A stretch of DNA of 64,000 nucleotides from Streptomyces sp. C10-9-1 (GCF_024497955.1 NZ_JANHKP010000001.1:310001-374000), one strand, 5' to 3'; counted from the first letter of the stretch, positions 52,179 to 60,989 are shown. Program-made: numbers and translations. Notes: a model not told the origin generated them from the letters alone.

Positions 52179-53255
52179 ATGACTGTGCCGACCAGCCCGA
52201 TAGCAGAAGCCGCCCCCCTCTCGCTGTGCGCCCGCGAGCCGCACGTCCCCGCCGACCGGCTGGTGGCGGAGATGGTGCCGCCGCCGCGCTTCGACGCGGT
52301 GCGCTTCGACACCTACGTCCCCGACCCGAACCAGCCCAGCCAGGTCGAGGCCGTGAAGGTGCTCGGCGGGTTCGCCTCGGGCCTCGGCGGCGCCCATGCG
52401 ACGGGCAGCGGCAGGCGGCGCTGGTTCTCCCGCAGGCCCCCGGCCCCCGTCGGCCCGCGCGGGGTCTACCTCGACGGCGGCTACGGCGTCGGCAAGACCC
52501 ACCTGCTGGCCTCCCTGTGGCACGCCACCCCGGCGGAGCCCTCCCTGAAGGCCTTCGGCACCTTCGTCGAGCTGACCAACCTGGTGGGCGCGCTCGGCTT
52601 CCAGCAGACGGTGGCCACGCTCGGCGGGCACCGGCTGCTGTGCATCGACGAGTTCGAACTCGACGACCCGGGCGACACCGTGCTCGTGTCGACGCTGCTC
52701 AGCCGCCTGGTCGAGGCGGGCGTCGCGCTCGCGGCCACCTCCAACACCCTCCCCGGCAAGCTGGGCGAGGGCCGCTTCGCCGCAGCCGACTTCCTGCGCG
52801 AGATCCAGGGGCTGTCCGCGCACTTCCGGCCCCTGCGGATCGACGGCGAGGACTACCGCCACCGCGGACTGCCCGAGGCGCCCCCGCCGGCCACCGAGGA
52901 CGAGGTGACCCGGACCGCCTACGCGACCGAGGGCGCCTCGCTCGACGACTTCCCCCTGCTGCTGGAGCACCTGGCCCGGGTGCATCCGAGCCGCTACGGA
53001 GCGCTGACCGACGGTGTCCGCGCCGTCTGCCTCACCGGCGTCCGGCCGGTGCCGGACCAGTCGACGGCGCTGCGCCTGGTCGTCCTGGCGGACCGGCTGT
53101 ACGACCGCGAGGTCCCCGTGCTGGCCTCCGGGGTGCCCTTCGACGCGCTGTTCGGTGACGAGATGCTGCGCGGCGGCTACCGGAAGAAGTACTTCCGGGC
53201 CATCTCCCGGCTCACGGCGCTGGCACGGGACGCGAAGGGCTTGGTGGCGCAGTAG
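52179..53255 (+). CDS. zapE: Cell division ATPase ZapE (AFG1-like)
   Basis: 358 residues. Walker A is GGYGVGKTHLLASL, Walker B is LLCIDEFELDDPGD; SNTLPGKLGEGRF and HFRPLRIDGEDYRHRG are AFG1/ZapE features. In E. coli ZapE is an ATPase acting on FtsZ; in actinomycetes the role is less known. The start is uncertain: TTG 52176, ATG 52179 and GTG 52185 are in frame and no Shine-Dalgarno sequence exists. TACAGT (52171-52176) could be a -10, giving a leaderless mRNA beginning near GTG 52185. It is followed by an OsmC gene 38 bases on. Confidence 0.9.
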   Translation: MTVPTSPIAEAAPLSLCAREPHVPADRLVAEMVPPPRFDAVRFDTYVPDPNQPSQVEAVKVLGGFASGLGGAHATGSGRRRWFSRRPPAPVGPRGVYLDGGYGVGKTHLLASLWHATPAEPSLKAFGTFVELTNLVGALGFQQTVATLGGHRLLCIDEFELDDPGDTVLVSTLLSRLVEAGVALAATSNTLPGKLGEGRFAAADFLREIQGLSAHFRPLRIDGEDYRHRGLPEAPPPATEDEVTRTAYATEGASLDDFPLLLEHLARVHPSRYGALTDGVRAVCLTGVRPVPDQSTALRLVVLADRLYDREVPVLASGVPFDALFGDEMLRGGYRKKYFRAISRLTALARDAKGLVAQ

Positions 53256-53293
53256 GTTTGGGGGCGTCACCCCCGTTTTCCGAAGGGAAGATC

Positions 53294-53719
53294 ATGGCTA
53301 CCACGCGCCAGGCGCACACCGTTTGGGAAGGCAACCTGATGGACGGCAAGGGCGTCGTCACGATGGACTCCTCCGGAGTCGGTGAGTACCCGGTCTCCTG
53401 GCCCGCCCGCGCGGAGGCCCCCGACGGCAGGACCAGCCCCGAGGAGCTGATCGCGGCCGCCCACTCCAGCTGCTTCTCCATGGCGCTCTCCCACGGCCTG
53501 GCGGGCGCGGGCAACCCGCCCGCGCGGCTGGAGACCAAGGCGGAGGTCACCTTCCAGCCGGGCGAGGGCATCACCGGGATCCACCTGACCGTGCAGGGCG
53601 AGGTGCCCGGTCTGGACGAGGCGGCCTTCGTGAAGGCGGCCGAGGACGCCAAGGCCAACTGCCCGGTCAGCCAGGCCCTGACCGGCACCACCATCACGCT
53701 GAGCGCCTCGCTGGCCTGA
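53294..53719 (+). CDS. OsmC family peroxiredoxin-like protein
   Basis: 141 residues of the OsmC family, Cys-based thiol peroxidases. The two catalytic Cys are in AAAHSSCFSMALSH and AKANCPVSQAL, separated as in OsmC proper. KGVVTMDSSGVGEYPVSW is typical of the N-terminal part. It protects against organic hydroperoxides and is usually induced by osmotic or oxidative stress. ATG 53294 has GAAGGGAAG upstream. It may be read with zapE or from its own promoter; a hairpin follows. Confidence 0.93.
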   Translation: MATTRQAHTVWEGNLMDGKGVVTMDSSGVGEYPVSWPARAEAPDGRTSPEELIAAAHSSCFSMALSHGLAGAGNPPARLETKAEVTFQPGEGITGIHLTVQGEVPGLDEAAFVKAAEDAKANCPVSQALTGTTITLSASLA

Positions 53720-53725
53720 GGCCCG

Positions 53726-53767
53726 GCCGGTGCCGCCGTGCCGCGGGTCCGGCACGGCGACACCGGC
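53726..53767 (+). terminator. Terminator after osmC
   Basis: 18-bp stem with one mismatch, left arm GCCGGTGCCGCCGTGCCG, loop CGGGTC, 6 bases after the stop codon. Confidence 0.7.
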
Positions 53768-53894
53768 GGCCCCCTCGGCCACGCCTGGTTCCCCGGCGGA
53801 GCACCCCGTGCTACACACGAGCGGTCGCGTTTCCCGACCCCTCCCGCGCCCCCCACGGCGGCGGACGGGGGACCCCACAGGGAGTTGATTGCCG

Positions 53895-55253
53895 ATGAGC
53901 ACCACACGACGTCAGGTACTGGCGGGCACCGGGGCGTTGGGCGCCTCGATCGTCTTCAACGGCGCGCTCGCCGAGCTGTTCGCGGGAACGGCCGCCGCCC
54001 GCGGCCACCGCGGGTACGGCCCCCTGGTGCCCGACCCCGAGGGGCTGCTCGACCTGCCGCGGGGCTTCCGCTACCGGGTCCTCTCCCGTGAGGGCCGCCC
54101 CCTGCGCTCCGGTGAGGGCCGGGTGCCCTCCAACCACGACGGCATGGCCGCCTTCGCGGGCCGCGGGGGCGGGGTCGTGCTGGTCCGCAACCACGAGAAC
54201 CGCCCCCGCAGCCGGGTGCCGGTGCCGCGGATCGACGGCCTGACCTACGACCCGGCCGCCGAGGGCGGCTGCACCGCGCTGGTGCTCGACGACCGCGGGG
54301 CGGTGGTCTCCGAACGGGTGGCCGTCGCCGGTACGGCCGTCAACTGCGCGGGCGGCCCCACGCCCTGGCGCACCTGGCTGACCTGCGAGGAGAACGAGGA
54401 CAAGGCCGGCACCCGGGGCTACACCAAGGACCACGGCTTCGTCTTCGAGGTCGACGGCACCGATCCGCGCCGCACCGGGGCCGTCCCGCTCACGGCCATG
54501 GGGCGCTTCCAGCACGAGGCCGTCGCCGTCGACCCGCACACCGGGATCGTCTACGAGACGGAGGACGCCTTCGAGCGCCCCTTCGGGCTCTTCTACCGCT
54601 TCCTGCCCGCCCGGCCGCTCGGCGGGCGGGGATCGCTCCGGGCCGGGGGCGAGCTCCAGGCCATGCGGGTGCCGGGGGTGGCGGACCTGTCCGGCATCCG
54701 GGAGACCGGGGCCCGCTTCGACGGGGTCTCATGGGTCCCGGTCCCCGACTCCCAGGCGCGCGAGACGCCCATCCGGCACCAGGACTTCGGCCGCGGCGGC
54801 ATCACCCACGCCCAGAAGCTGGAGGGCTGCTACTGGGGCGGCCGCTCGGTGTACTTCGTCTCCAGCTTCGCCCGTGTCGACGACGGCTCCGCCGGGACCC
54901 ACTTCGGACAGGTCTGGCGCTACGAGCCGGACCGGCGGCGGCTGACGCTCGTCGTCGCCTTCGGCCCCGACACCGACGTGCAGCTGCCGGGCGAGTCGCC
55001 GGACAACATCTGCCTCGCACCGGGCGGCGGCCTGATGGTGTGCGAGGACGGCAGCGGCGTCCAGCACGTCTACGGCGTGACCAGGCGCGGCGAGGTCTAC
55101 GCCATGGCGCGGAACGCCCAGGACATCGGCACCCCCGGCGACCCCGAGTGGGGCGAGTTCGCCGGGGCCTGCTTCTCCCCCGACGGGGGGACGATGTACC
55201 TCAACTGCTACACCCCGGGGACGACGTTCGCCGTGACGGGCCCCTGGCACTGA
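53895..55253 (+). CDS. phoX: PhoX-type alkaline phosphatase, Tat-exported
   Basis: 452 residues. The N-terminus STTRRQVLAGTGALGAS is a twin-arginine signal, so the folded protein is exported. The rest matches the PhoX/DUF839 beta-propeller family: FRYRVLSREGRPL, PSNHDGMAAF, LVRNHENR, TWLTCEENED, GRFQHEAVAVD, GESPDNICLAPGGGLMVCEDG. The Cys, Glu and Asp metal ligands of PhoX fall in these motifs. It should release phosphate from phosphoesters outside the cell. ATG 53895 has GGGAG ten bases upstream. The ppk2 gene downstream gives a phosphate theme, but a strong terminator divides them. No PHO box was recognised. Confidence 0.88.
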   Translation: MSTTRRQVLAGTGALGASIVFNGALAELFAGTAAARGHRGYGPLVPDPEGLLDLPRGFRYRVLSREGRPLRSGEGRVPSNHDGMAAFAGRGGGVVLVRNHENRPRSRVPVPRIDGLTYDPAAEGGCTALVLDDRGAVVSERVAVAGTAVNCAGGPTPWRTWLTCEENEDKAGTRGYTKDHGFVFEVDGTDPRRTGAVPLTAMGRFQHEAVAVDPHTGIVYETEDAFERPFGLFYRFLPARPLGGRGSLRAGGELQAMRVPGVADLSGIRETGARFDGVSWVPVPDSQARETPIRHQDFGRGGITHAQKLEGCYWGGRSVYFVSSFARVDDGSAGTHFGQVWRYEPDRRRLTLVVAFGPDTDVQLPGESPDNICLAPGGGLMVCEDGSGVQHVYGVTRRGEVYAMARNAQDIGTPGDPEWGEFAGACFSPDGGTMYLNCYTPGTTFAVTGPWH

Positions 55254-55265
55254 CCGAGCCCGGTC

Positions 55266-55303
55266 GCCCGCGGCGCCCCCGGGGTCGCGGGGGCGCCGCG
55301 GGC
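55266..55303. terminator. Terminator between phoX and ppk2
   Basis: 15-bp perfect stem, left arm GCCCGCGGCGCCCCC, loop GGGGTCGC, 12 bases after the phoX stop. Confidence 0.8.
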
Positions 55304-55383
55304 GTCGGACCATCGTGACAGGAGTCCCGGCGGCGCCCGGCGGGCGGCAGAAGGCCGGGACGGCGACGGAGAGGGGCTGTGCG

Positions 55384-56283
55384 GTGGCCGAGGCGGACGG
55401 CGGGAAGCGGAGCGGGGGCCGGGGGGCGGAGGCGGACGGCGGGAAGGGGATCTCCGACCTGCTGCGCCTGCCGGGAGGGAAGCGGATCGAGCTGTCCGGA
55501 TACGACGCGCGCGCCACTCCGGGGGGCCCTCCCGACAAGGCGGCCGCCCTGGCGGAGACGGCCGCGACGGGCAGCCGTCTCGCCGACCTCCAGGAACGCC
55601 TGTTCGCCTCGGCGACCGGCGGTGACCGCAGGCGCCTCCTGCTGGTCCTGCAGGGGATGGACACCAGCGGCAAGGGCGGCACGGTCAAGCACGTGGTGGG
55701 CCTGTTCAACCCGGCCGGCTGCCGTATCCGGGCGTTCAAGGCGCCGACCGAGGAGGAGCTCGGGCACCCGTTCCTGTGGCGGGTGACCCGGGCCCTCCCC
55801 CGGCCGGGGGAGATCGGCATCTTCGACCGCTCGCACTACGAGGACGTGCTGATCGCCCGGGTGCGCCGCCTGGTGGCGCCCGAGCGGCTGGAGCGGCGCT
55901 ACGGGCAGATCAACCGCTTCGAGGAGTCGCTGGCGGAGGACGGCATCACCCTGGTGAAGGTCTTCCTGCACATCAGCTGGGAGGAGCAGCGCAAGCGCCT
56001 GCTGGCGCGGATCGACAACCCCGACAAGCACTGGAAGTTCGCGCCCGGGGACATCGAGGAGCGCGAGCTGTGGCCGCAGTACCAGCAGGCGTACGAACTC
56101 GCGCTGGAGCGCTGCGCCGTCCCGGAGGCCCCCTGGTACCTGGTGCCCGCGGACCGCAAGTGGTACCGCAACTGGGCGGTGGGCAGGCTGCTGCTGGAGC
56201 ACCTGGAGGCGATGGACCCCCGCTTCCCGGTCGGCGGCTTCGACGCGGCGAAGGCCAGGAGGTTCCTGCTGGCGGGCGCCTGA
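55384..56283 (+). CDS. ppk2: Polyphosphate kinase 2 family protein
   Basis: 299 residues. Walker A is GMDTSGKGG, Walker B is FDRSHYEDVL, with the lid RFEESLAEDGITLVKVF and FAPGDIEERELW following. PPK2 enzymes phosphorylate nucleotides from polyphosphate; which class (ADP, AMP or GDP acceptor) is not clear, although the single-domain length fits class I or III. The GTG at 55384 was chosen because GAGAGGGG lies seven bases upstream. An earlier GTG at 55315 has no ribosome site. The N-terminal 25 residues are Gly/Arg-rich. It converges on the Ohr gene. Confidence 0.9.
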   Translation: MAEADGGKRSGGRGAEADGGKGISDLLRLPGGKRIELSGYDARATPGGPPDKAAALAETAATGSRLADLQERLFASATGGDRRRLLLVLQGMDTSGKGGTVKHVVGLFNPAGCRIRAFKAPTEEELGHPFLWRVTRALPRPGEIGIFDRSHYEDVLIARVRRLVAPERLERRYGQINRFEESLAEDGITLVKVFLHISWEEQRKRLLARIDNPDKHWKFAPGDIEERELWPQYQQAYELALERCAVPEAPWYLVPADRKWYRNWAVGRLLLEHLEAMDPRFPVGGFDAAKARRFLLAGA

Positions 56284-56319
56284 GGCGTGCGGCCCCGGGC
56301 TGGCCGGGGACCGCACGCC
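56284..56319. terminator. Bidirectional terminator, ppk2/ohr
   Basis: 15-bp stem with one bulged A: left GGCGTGCGGCCCCGG, loop GCTGG, right CCGGGG-A-CCGCACGCC, directly after the ppk2 stop and before the convergent ohr stop. Confidence 0.75.
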
Positions 56320-56326
56320 CGCGCGG

Positions 56327-56740
56327 TCACTCGACGACCAGCTCCACGGGCAGGTTGCCGCGGGTGGCCTTGGAGTACGGGCAGTAGGCGTGGGTCTTCT
56401 CCAGCAGGTCGCGGCCGGGCTCGCCCTGGAGGTGCTCGGGGAGCTCCACGCGCATGATCACGGAGAGGCCGAAGCCTCCGTCGGTGTCCTTGCCGATCGA
56501 GACCTCCGCGGTGACCGAGGCGTCCTTGACGTCGATCCTCTCCTCGCGGCCGACGACCCCCATGGCGCTGGCGAAGCAGGCGGCGTAACCGGCCGCGAAC
56601 AGCTGCTCGGGGTTGGTGCCCTGCCCGTTGCCGCCCAGCGCCGCGGGGAAGGCCAGCGGCAGGTCGATCACGCCGTCGGAGCTGACGGCGCGGCCCTCGC
56701 GCCCGTTGGCGGTGGCGACGGCGGTGTAGAGCGCATCCAT
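56327..56740 (-). CDS. ohr: Organic hydroperoxide resistance protein Ohr
   Basis: 137 residues of the Ohr/OsmC family. The reactive Cys pair lies in AAGYAACFASAM and HAYCPYSKATRGN, in the Ohr arrangement. It reduces organic peroxides using lipoylated proteins in known homologues. The ATG at 56740 opens with MDALYTAVATANGREG, matching the Ohr start; GAGGGATG lies upstream. Ohr genes are normally controlled by a neighbouring MarR-type OhrR, but none is adjacent here. The 56799-56821 repeats may be its distant binding site. Confidence 0.93.
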   Translation of the reverse strand: MDALYTAVATANGREGRAVSSDGVIDLPLAFPAALGGNGQGTNPEQLFAAGYAACFASAMGVVGREERIDVKDASVTAEVSIGKDTDGGFGLSVIMRVELPEHLQGEPGRDLLEKTHAYCPYSKATRGNLPVELVVE

Positions 56741-57132
56741 GGGAGTCCATCCCTCGTGGGTCGGGAACCGGGAGCACCCATCAAAGCACACGATTAAGTT
56801 GTGCACAATTCAGTTGTGCACCTGGTACATCCCGGGCGCGGAGGCCCGGCACGCCGCCGCAGACACCGGACGAGCGCCGCGCAGGCACCGGACGCGGCCG
56901 CCCGGGCACCGTGTCCGCACGGGCGGTCCCCGGCCCGGACGCGAAACGGCGGCGGGTGGCGGACCGCCTTCCTCGGTCCACCACCCGCCGCCCCCGGGCG
57001 GCACCCCCTGGGGGGCACCGTCACGGAACACCGTCAGCCGCGGCCTCCCGGGAAGCCGCCGCCGTTGCCCGCCTCACCTCCTCGACCCTGCTCAACGGTG
57101 CCCGCCGCGCGGCCGGTGCCGCCCTGGTCCCG
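56741..57132. other. Region upstream of ohr, with repeats
   Basis: 392 bases with no supported gene. TTGTGCACAA (56799-56808) is a perfect palindrome and TTGTGCAC is repeated at 56814-56821, a 15-base period, about 60 bases before the ohr start. These fit an operator for a MarR/OhrR-type repressor, by inference. The rest, up to the protease stop at 57133, has no repeat or motif I can interpret. Confidence 0.5.
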
Positions 57133-58275
57133 TCAGCCCCCGCCCCGCTGCCCGCCGCCTCCGTCGATCCGCGCACCGACCGCCGCGAGTGCCGTGGTGA
57201 CCGGGTGGAAGAACGTCTCGCCGCCGGAGGTGCAGTCGCCGCTGCCGCCCGAGGTGAGGCCGATCGCCGCGCCGTCCCGGGTGAACAGCGCGCCCCCGCT
57301 GTCCCCCGGCTCCGCGCACACGTCGGTCTGGACGAGGCCGGTGACCGTGCCCTCCGGGTAGTTCACGGTGGCCCCGAGGCCGGTGACCCGGCCCCCGTTC
57401 AGGCCCGTCGTACTGCCCATCCGGAAAACCTCCAGGCCGACCGCGGCCTCGGCGGGGCCCCGGATGTCCAGGGTCTGCCCGTTGCCCAGGTCGACCGAGC
57501 TGGGGGCCTCGGTCGCCGGGTCGTCGTACGTCACCAGGGCGAAGTCCCCGTCACCGGGGAAGGTCGCGGCCCGGACGGTGCCCACCGGGGCACCGCCCGG
57601 CTCCTCGGACCACCGTGCGGAGGAGACGGCGCAGTGCCCGGCGGTGAGGAAGCCCGGCGCACCCCCGCCCGTCACCACGTTGAAGCCGAGGGAGCACCGG
57701 GCCCCGCCCCCGAAGATCGCGTCCCCGCCCTCCAGGAAGGTGCGGAACTCGCCCTTGGAGCGGGACAGGCGCGCGGTGCCGGCGCCGAGTTCCTCGACGG
57801 CCGCCTCCAGGCGGTCCCAGCGCTCGCCGGAGACCGTGCGGTCGGCCGTGACCCGGAGGGTGTTCGTCCGGGGGTCCACGGCCCAGGCCGTGCCGGGGAC
57901 GGCGGCCCTGTCCGACAGGGTGTCCGCCGCGCGGTTCAGCGCGCCCATGCTGTTGTTGACGCTTCTCGGCACGGCCCCGGCGCGGCGCACCCGCTCGACG
58001 GCCTCGCCGTCGCCTCCGGCGACGTTGACGACCAGCCGGCGCTCGGCCGCGTCGTAGTAGGCGCCGCCGTACGCCTCGCCGAGGTCCGGCCCGATCCGGA
58101 CCATCAGGTCCCGCGCGGAGGCGGCGCTCAGGGCACGCGGCGCCGCGGCCGAGGGCTCCTCGGAGCCGGACTGGGACGCGTTCGCCTGGGGCAGCAGTAC
58201 CGCCGCCGCCGCGACGGCCGCTGCTCCGGCCGCGGCCATCACGGCCTTCCGCTTGGGTATTCGCCTGTGACTCAA
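57133..58275 (-). CDS. Secreted S1 serine protease (streptogrisin-like)
   Basis: 380 residues. Signal peptide about 1-34 (KRKAVMAAAG..., cleavage near NASQS). A pro-region (about 45-180) has the alpha-lytic protease prodomain pattern (GGAYYDAAERRLVVNV). The mature chymotrypsin fold has His in FLTAGHC, Asp in GDGDFALV and Ser in EPGDSGGALF, plus paired Cys. The protease should be secreted and self-activating, degrading extracellular protein. The start is TTG at 58275 with AGGAGG seven bases upstream, a clear case of a TTG start. The C-terminus ends in a Gly-rich tail (GGGGQRGGG). Confidence 0.95.
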   Translation of the reverse strand: MSHRRIPKRKAVMAAAGAAAVAAAAVLLPQANASQSGSEEPSAAAPRALSAASARDLMVRIGPDLGEAYGGAYYDAAERRLVVNVAGGDGEAVERVRRAGAVPRSVNNSMGALNRAADTLSDRAAVPGTAWAVDPRTNTLRVTADRTVSGERWDRLEAAVEELGAGTARLSRSKGEFRTFLEGGDAIFGGGARCSLGFNVVTGGGAPGFLTAGHCAVSSARWSEEPGGAPVGTVRAATFPGDGDFALVTYDDPATEAPSSVDLGNGQTLDIRGPAEAAVGLEVFRMGSTTGLNGGRVTGLGATVNYPEGTVTGLVQTDVCAEPGDSGGALFTRDGAAIGLTSGGSGDCTSGGETFFHPVTTALAAVGARIDGGGGQRGGG

Positions 58276-58438
58276 CTCGCTGCCTCCTGCGGGGGGATAC
58301 GGGTTCCGGTGCCGCGGGGCACCGGGGGACGCGTCCGCACAGTGGTACGCAGGAGACGGGCGTCGTGCTCAACGGCGTTGCGGAATCACGACTCTGGCTG
58401 CCCGTCCGGTTCCGCAGGGGACCCGCGAGGGGCCCGGT

Positions 58439-58936
58439 TCAGTCCGGGAGGCGGGTGCCGCAGCGGGCGCAGAAGCGGGCGTCGGCCGCTTCGGCGGGAC
58501 GGCCGCAGTCAGGGCAGAGACGGTGCGCCGCGCAGGGGGGCTCACCGCCGTCCCGGCGTGCCCCGGCCGGCGGGGCGGAGCCGATCGTCAGGCCGGGCCG
58601 CCTGCGGTGCGCCGTCAGGTACACCAGTCCTTCGGGACCTGCGGCCAGCGACCTCCGTGCGCCGCGCGGCAACCAGACCAGGGCCCCCGCCCCCAGGCGC
58701 TGCTCCTCCCCGGCGACGGTCAGTGCCCCGCCGCCCTCCAGGACGCACAGCAGCACGTCGAGATCGGGTTCCCCGTGGGCCGCGACGCTCCCCCCGGGCG
58801 GGAGGCGGACGAGGTTGGCGTCGAGCTGCCGCGCCGTGGGCGACAGGGCCCACAGGACGCCGCCGCGCTCCGGTGGGGCCTCGGCGAGCAGGTCCTTCGC
58901 GGTGGTGAGCACTCCGTGCGTGCGACGCGGGGCCAT
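58439..58936 (-). CDS. Cupin-zinc ribbon fusion protein
   Basis: 165 residues. The N-terminal cupin part (about 35-115) has LVRLPPGGSVAAHGEPDLDVLLCVLEGGG and LGAGALVWLPRGARR, shortened here to the cues PPGGSVAAHGE and LVWLPRGA. Metal ligands of a cupin (HxH) are reduced to one His. A C-terminal zinc ribbon CPDCGRPAEAADARFCARCG has two C-x-x-C pairs. The cupin may be a sensor or small-molecule binding module and the ribbon may bind zinc, nucleic acid or protein. ATG 58936 has AGGAAGGAG upstream. The function is unknown; it follows no operon. Confidence 0.8.
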   Translation of the reverse strand: MAPRRTHGVLTTAKDLLAEAPPERGGVLWALSPTARQLDANLVRLPPGGSVAAHGEPDLDVLLCVLEGGGALTVAGEEQRLGAGALVWLPRGARRSLAAGPEGLVYLTAHRRRPGLTIGSAPPAGARRDGGEPPCAAHRLCPDCGRPAEAADARFCARCGTRLPD

Positions 58937-59084
58937 GCCGCTCCTTCCTGGGCACCGGCGGGATCGACCGCCGCATCATCGCACGGCCGGGCGCGGCACC
59001 GGGTCCGCCCCGCTGCGGCGACGGGCGGCGGCGCGGTGGCGGCGGTGCACCGGCTGAGCGCCCGTCACGAGGCCGTCGGATACC

Positions 59085-60026
59085 TTGCGTCGAGTGAACT
59101 CCTTTGTGCGGACATTGACGTGTATGTGCCTGCCGGTGGCGGTGCTGGCCGGCTGCTCGGCGGGCGGCGGAGCCGCCCCCCTCGCCCCGGGAAGCCCCTC
59201 GGCCGCACCGTCCCCGGTGTCGCGGGCCCCGGCGCCGGGAGCGGCACGCTCCCCGGAGCCGACCGGCGCGGCGGGAGCCTCGGCGCGGCCCGGGAACGAG
59301 GCGGCCGGGCCCGGCCGGGTCCCGACCCTGGCACCGGGGCCGGGCGGGGCCGCACCGGTGTTCTCCCGTGCCGAGGACCGCGGGGACGGGGCCCCCAAGC
59401 TGGTCGCCCTCACCTTCGACGCCGACATGACGGCGGACCAGGGGCCGCGCGCCGCCCGGGGCGAGCGCTTCGACAACCCGGGGCTGATCGCCGCCCTGCG
59501 CGCGCTGGAGGTCCCGGCCACGGTGTTCATGACCGGACGCTGGGCCGAGGAGTACCCCGGCCAGGCCCGGAGCATCGGCACCGATCCGCTGTTCGAGACC
59601 GCCAACCACTCCTACAGCCACCACGCCTTCACCCCCGACTGCTACGGGCTCCCGGTCGTCGCACGGACGGACATGCGCGCCGATGTGGAGCGGGCGTTCC
59701 GCGCCTTCGAGAAGGCCGGCGTGCGCAACACGGTGCCCTACTTCCGCTTCCCGGGCGGCTGCCACGACGACGCGGCCCTGCGCGCCGTGGCACCGACCGG
59801 GGTCACGGCCGTGCAGTGGGACGTGGTCAGCGGCGACGCCTTCGCGACGGACGCGGACGCGGTCGCCGAGCAGGTGCTCGCCGGGGTGCGCCCGGGCTCG
59901 CTCGTCGTCATGCACTGCACGCGCAGCGCGGCACCGGTGACGGAGCCCGCGGTGCGCCGGATCGTCCCCGAGCTCCGACGCCGCGGCTACACCTTCGTCA
60001 AGGTCTCGGACCTGATGCGCGGCTGA
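59085..60026 (+). CDS. Polysaccharide deacetylase lipoprotein
   Basis: 313 residues. The N-terminus CLPVAVLAGC is a lipobox, followed by a Pro/Ala/Gly-rich spacer (about 25-95), then a NodB domain (about 100-310): ALTFDADMT (motif 1, D-A-D in place of D-D-G), TANHSYSHHAF (motif 2, H-S-x-x-H), FRFPGGCHDD (motif 3) and LVVMHC. These supply the metal and catalytic residues. It should deacetylate peptidoglycan, chitin or another polysaccharide at the cell surface. Start: TTG 59085, but GTG 59094 could be leaderless behind TACCTT (59081-59086). No Shine-Dalgarno sequence is visible. Confidence 0.88.
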   Translation: MRRVNSFVRTLTCMCLPVAVLAGCSAGGGAAPLAPGSPSAAPSPVSRAPAPGAARSPEPTGAAGASARPGNEAAGPGRVPTLAPGPGGAAPVFSRAEDRGDGAPKLVALTFDADMTADQGPRAARGERFDNPGLIAALRALEVPATVFMTGRWAEEYPGQARSIGTDPLFETANHSYSHHAFTPDCYGLPVVARTDMRADVERAFRAFEKAGVRNTVPYFRFPGGCHDDAALRAVAPTGVTAVQWDVVSGDAFATDADAVAEQVLAGVRPGSLVVMHCTRSAAPVTEPAVRRIVPELRRRGYTFVKVSDLMRG

Positions 60027-60079
60027 GTCACGGCGGCCGCGGCCACCCGGGGAGCACGGCCGGACGACCGGGCCAGGGG

Positions 60080-60124
60080 CCGGGTCTCAGGGAGCCCGGC
60101 CTCAGGGGGCCCGGCCTCAGGGCG
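60080..60124. repeat. 15-bp tandem repeat, three copies
   Basis: Three imperfect copies of CCCGGCCTCAGGGGG, two of them almost identical, between the deacetylase stop and the DMT transporter. The last copy contains the transporter's stop codon (60117-60119), so copy-number change would alter that C-terminus or its terminator. Confidence 0.75.
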
Positions 60125-60989
60125 GGTCCGCCGCCAGCGAGCGGGCCAGCGGCAGCCGGGCCAGCGCGAACACCCCCGCGGCCACCAGCGCCACCCCCAC
60201 CGCCTGCGGGAGGAGCCACCACCCGGTGCGCAGGTGCTCCTCGTAGAGGAGGATCCCCAGAGCCAGGCTCACGGCCGCGTCCCCGAGGGTGATGGCGGGC
60301 TGCGAGGCGACCAGCGGACCGGCCTGCATGGCGTTCTCCAGCAGGAACAGCGCCAGGACGCCGGTGACTGCGAAGGCGTAGGTCTGCCAGGCCGTCAGGA
60401 AGCCGGTGATCCCCTCTCCGTCCAGGATGTGCATGGCGGACTTCATCAGCGCGGCCGTGACCGCGTAGGAGATCGCCGTCGCCGTGCCGAGGAAGGCCGC
60501 GCGCGCCCGGCCCTCCGGCCGCCGCACGGCCGCGACGGCGAGCGCGGCGACCACCACCGCGCAGACGGCGAGCGCGGTCACCCAGCGGTCCAGGGGCACG
60601 CTGGTGCGGTTGCCGCTGGGCGACGCGGCGAACAGCGCGAGCCCCAGGCCCACCACCACGGCGCCCACGGCCCGCCAGCCGGCGGCGGGCAGTCCGCTGT
60701 GGAACATCAGCGAGGCGATCACCAGGGTCAGCGGAAGCTCCAGCACGAAGAGCGGCTGCACCACCGTCAGCGGGCCCGTCGCCAGTGCCACGGCCTGGCA
60801 GACGGCCGCCGCCACGACCGCCGCCATGCCGCCCAGCCAGACCGGGTGGCGCAGCAGGTCGAGCATCAGACCGGGCCGCAGGCCGGCGGAGCGCGGGACG
60901 TCCAGGGCGGCCTTGCGCTGGAGGACGGTCGCCAGGGCGTTGCTGAGAGCGGCCCCGATCGCGAAGGCCACCGGGAGCAGCAGGTGCAC
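60117..60989 (-). CDS. DMT (EamA-like) family transporter
   Basis: 290 residues with about nine or ten membrane helices in two repeats, e.g. LLLPVAFAIGAALSNALATVLQRKAAL, WLGGMAAVVAAAVCQAVALA and VVQPLFVLELPLTLVIASLMF, motifs given in part. The pattern is that of the drug/metabolite transporter superfamily, and QPLFVLELPLT is typical of the actinobacterial DMT branch. Substrate and direction are unknown. Start GTG 60989 has GGAGG eight bases upstream. It is divergent from the PTH2-like gene. Confidence 0.85.
   Translation of the reverse strand: MHLLLPVAFAIGAALSNALATVLQRKAALDVPRSAGLRPGLMLDLLRHPVWLGGMAAVVAAAVCQAVALATGPLTVVQPLFVLELPLTLVIASLMFHSGLPAAGWRAVGAVVVGLGLALFAASPSGNRTSVPLDRWVTALAVCAVVVAALAVAAVRRPEGRARAAFLGTATAISYAVTAALMKSAMHILDGEGITGFLTAWQTYAFAVTGVLALFLLENAMQAGPLVASQPAITLGDAAVSLALGILLYEEHLRTGWWLLPQAVGVALVAAGVFALARLPLARSLAADPP

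Noticed and set aside
56801..57361. Open frames near ohr considered as ohrR
   Set aside because: None has a MarR winged helix; the translations are Arg/Pro-rich noise.
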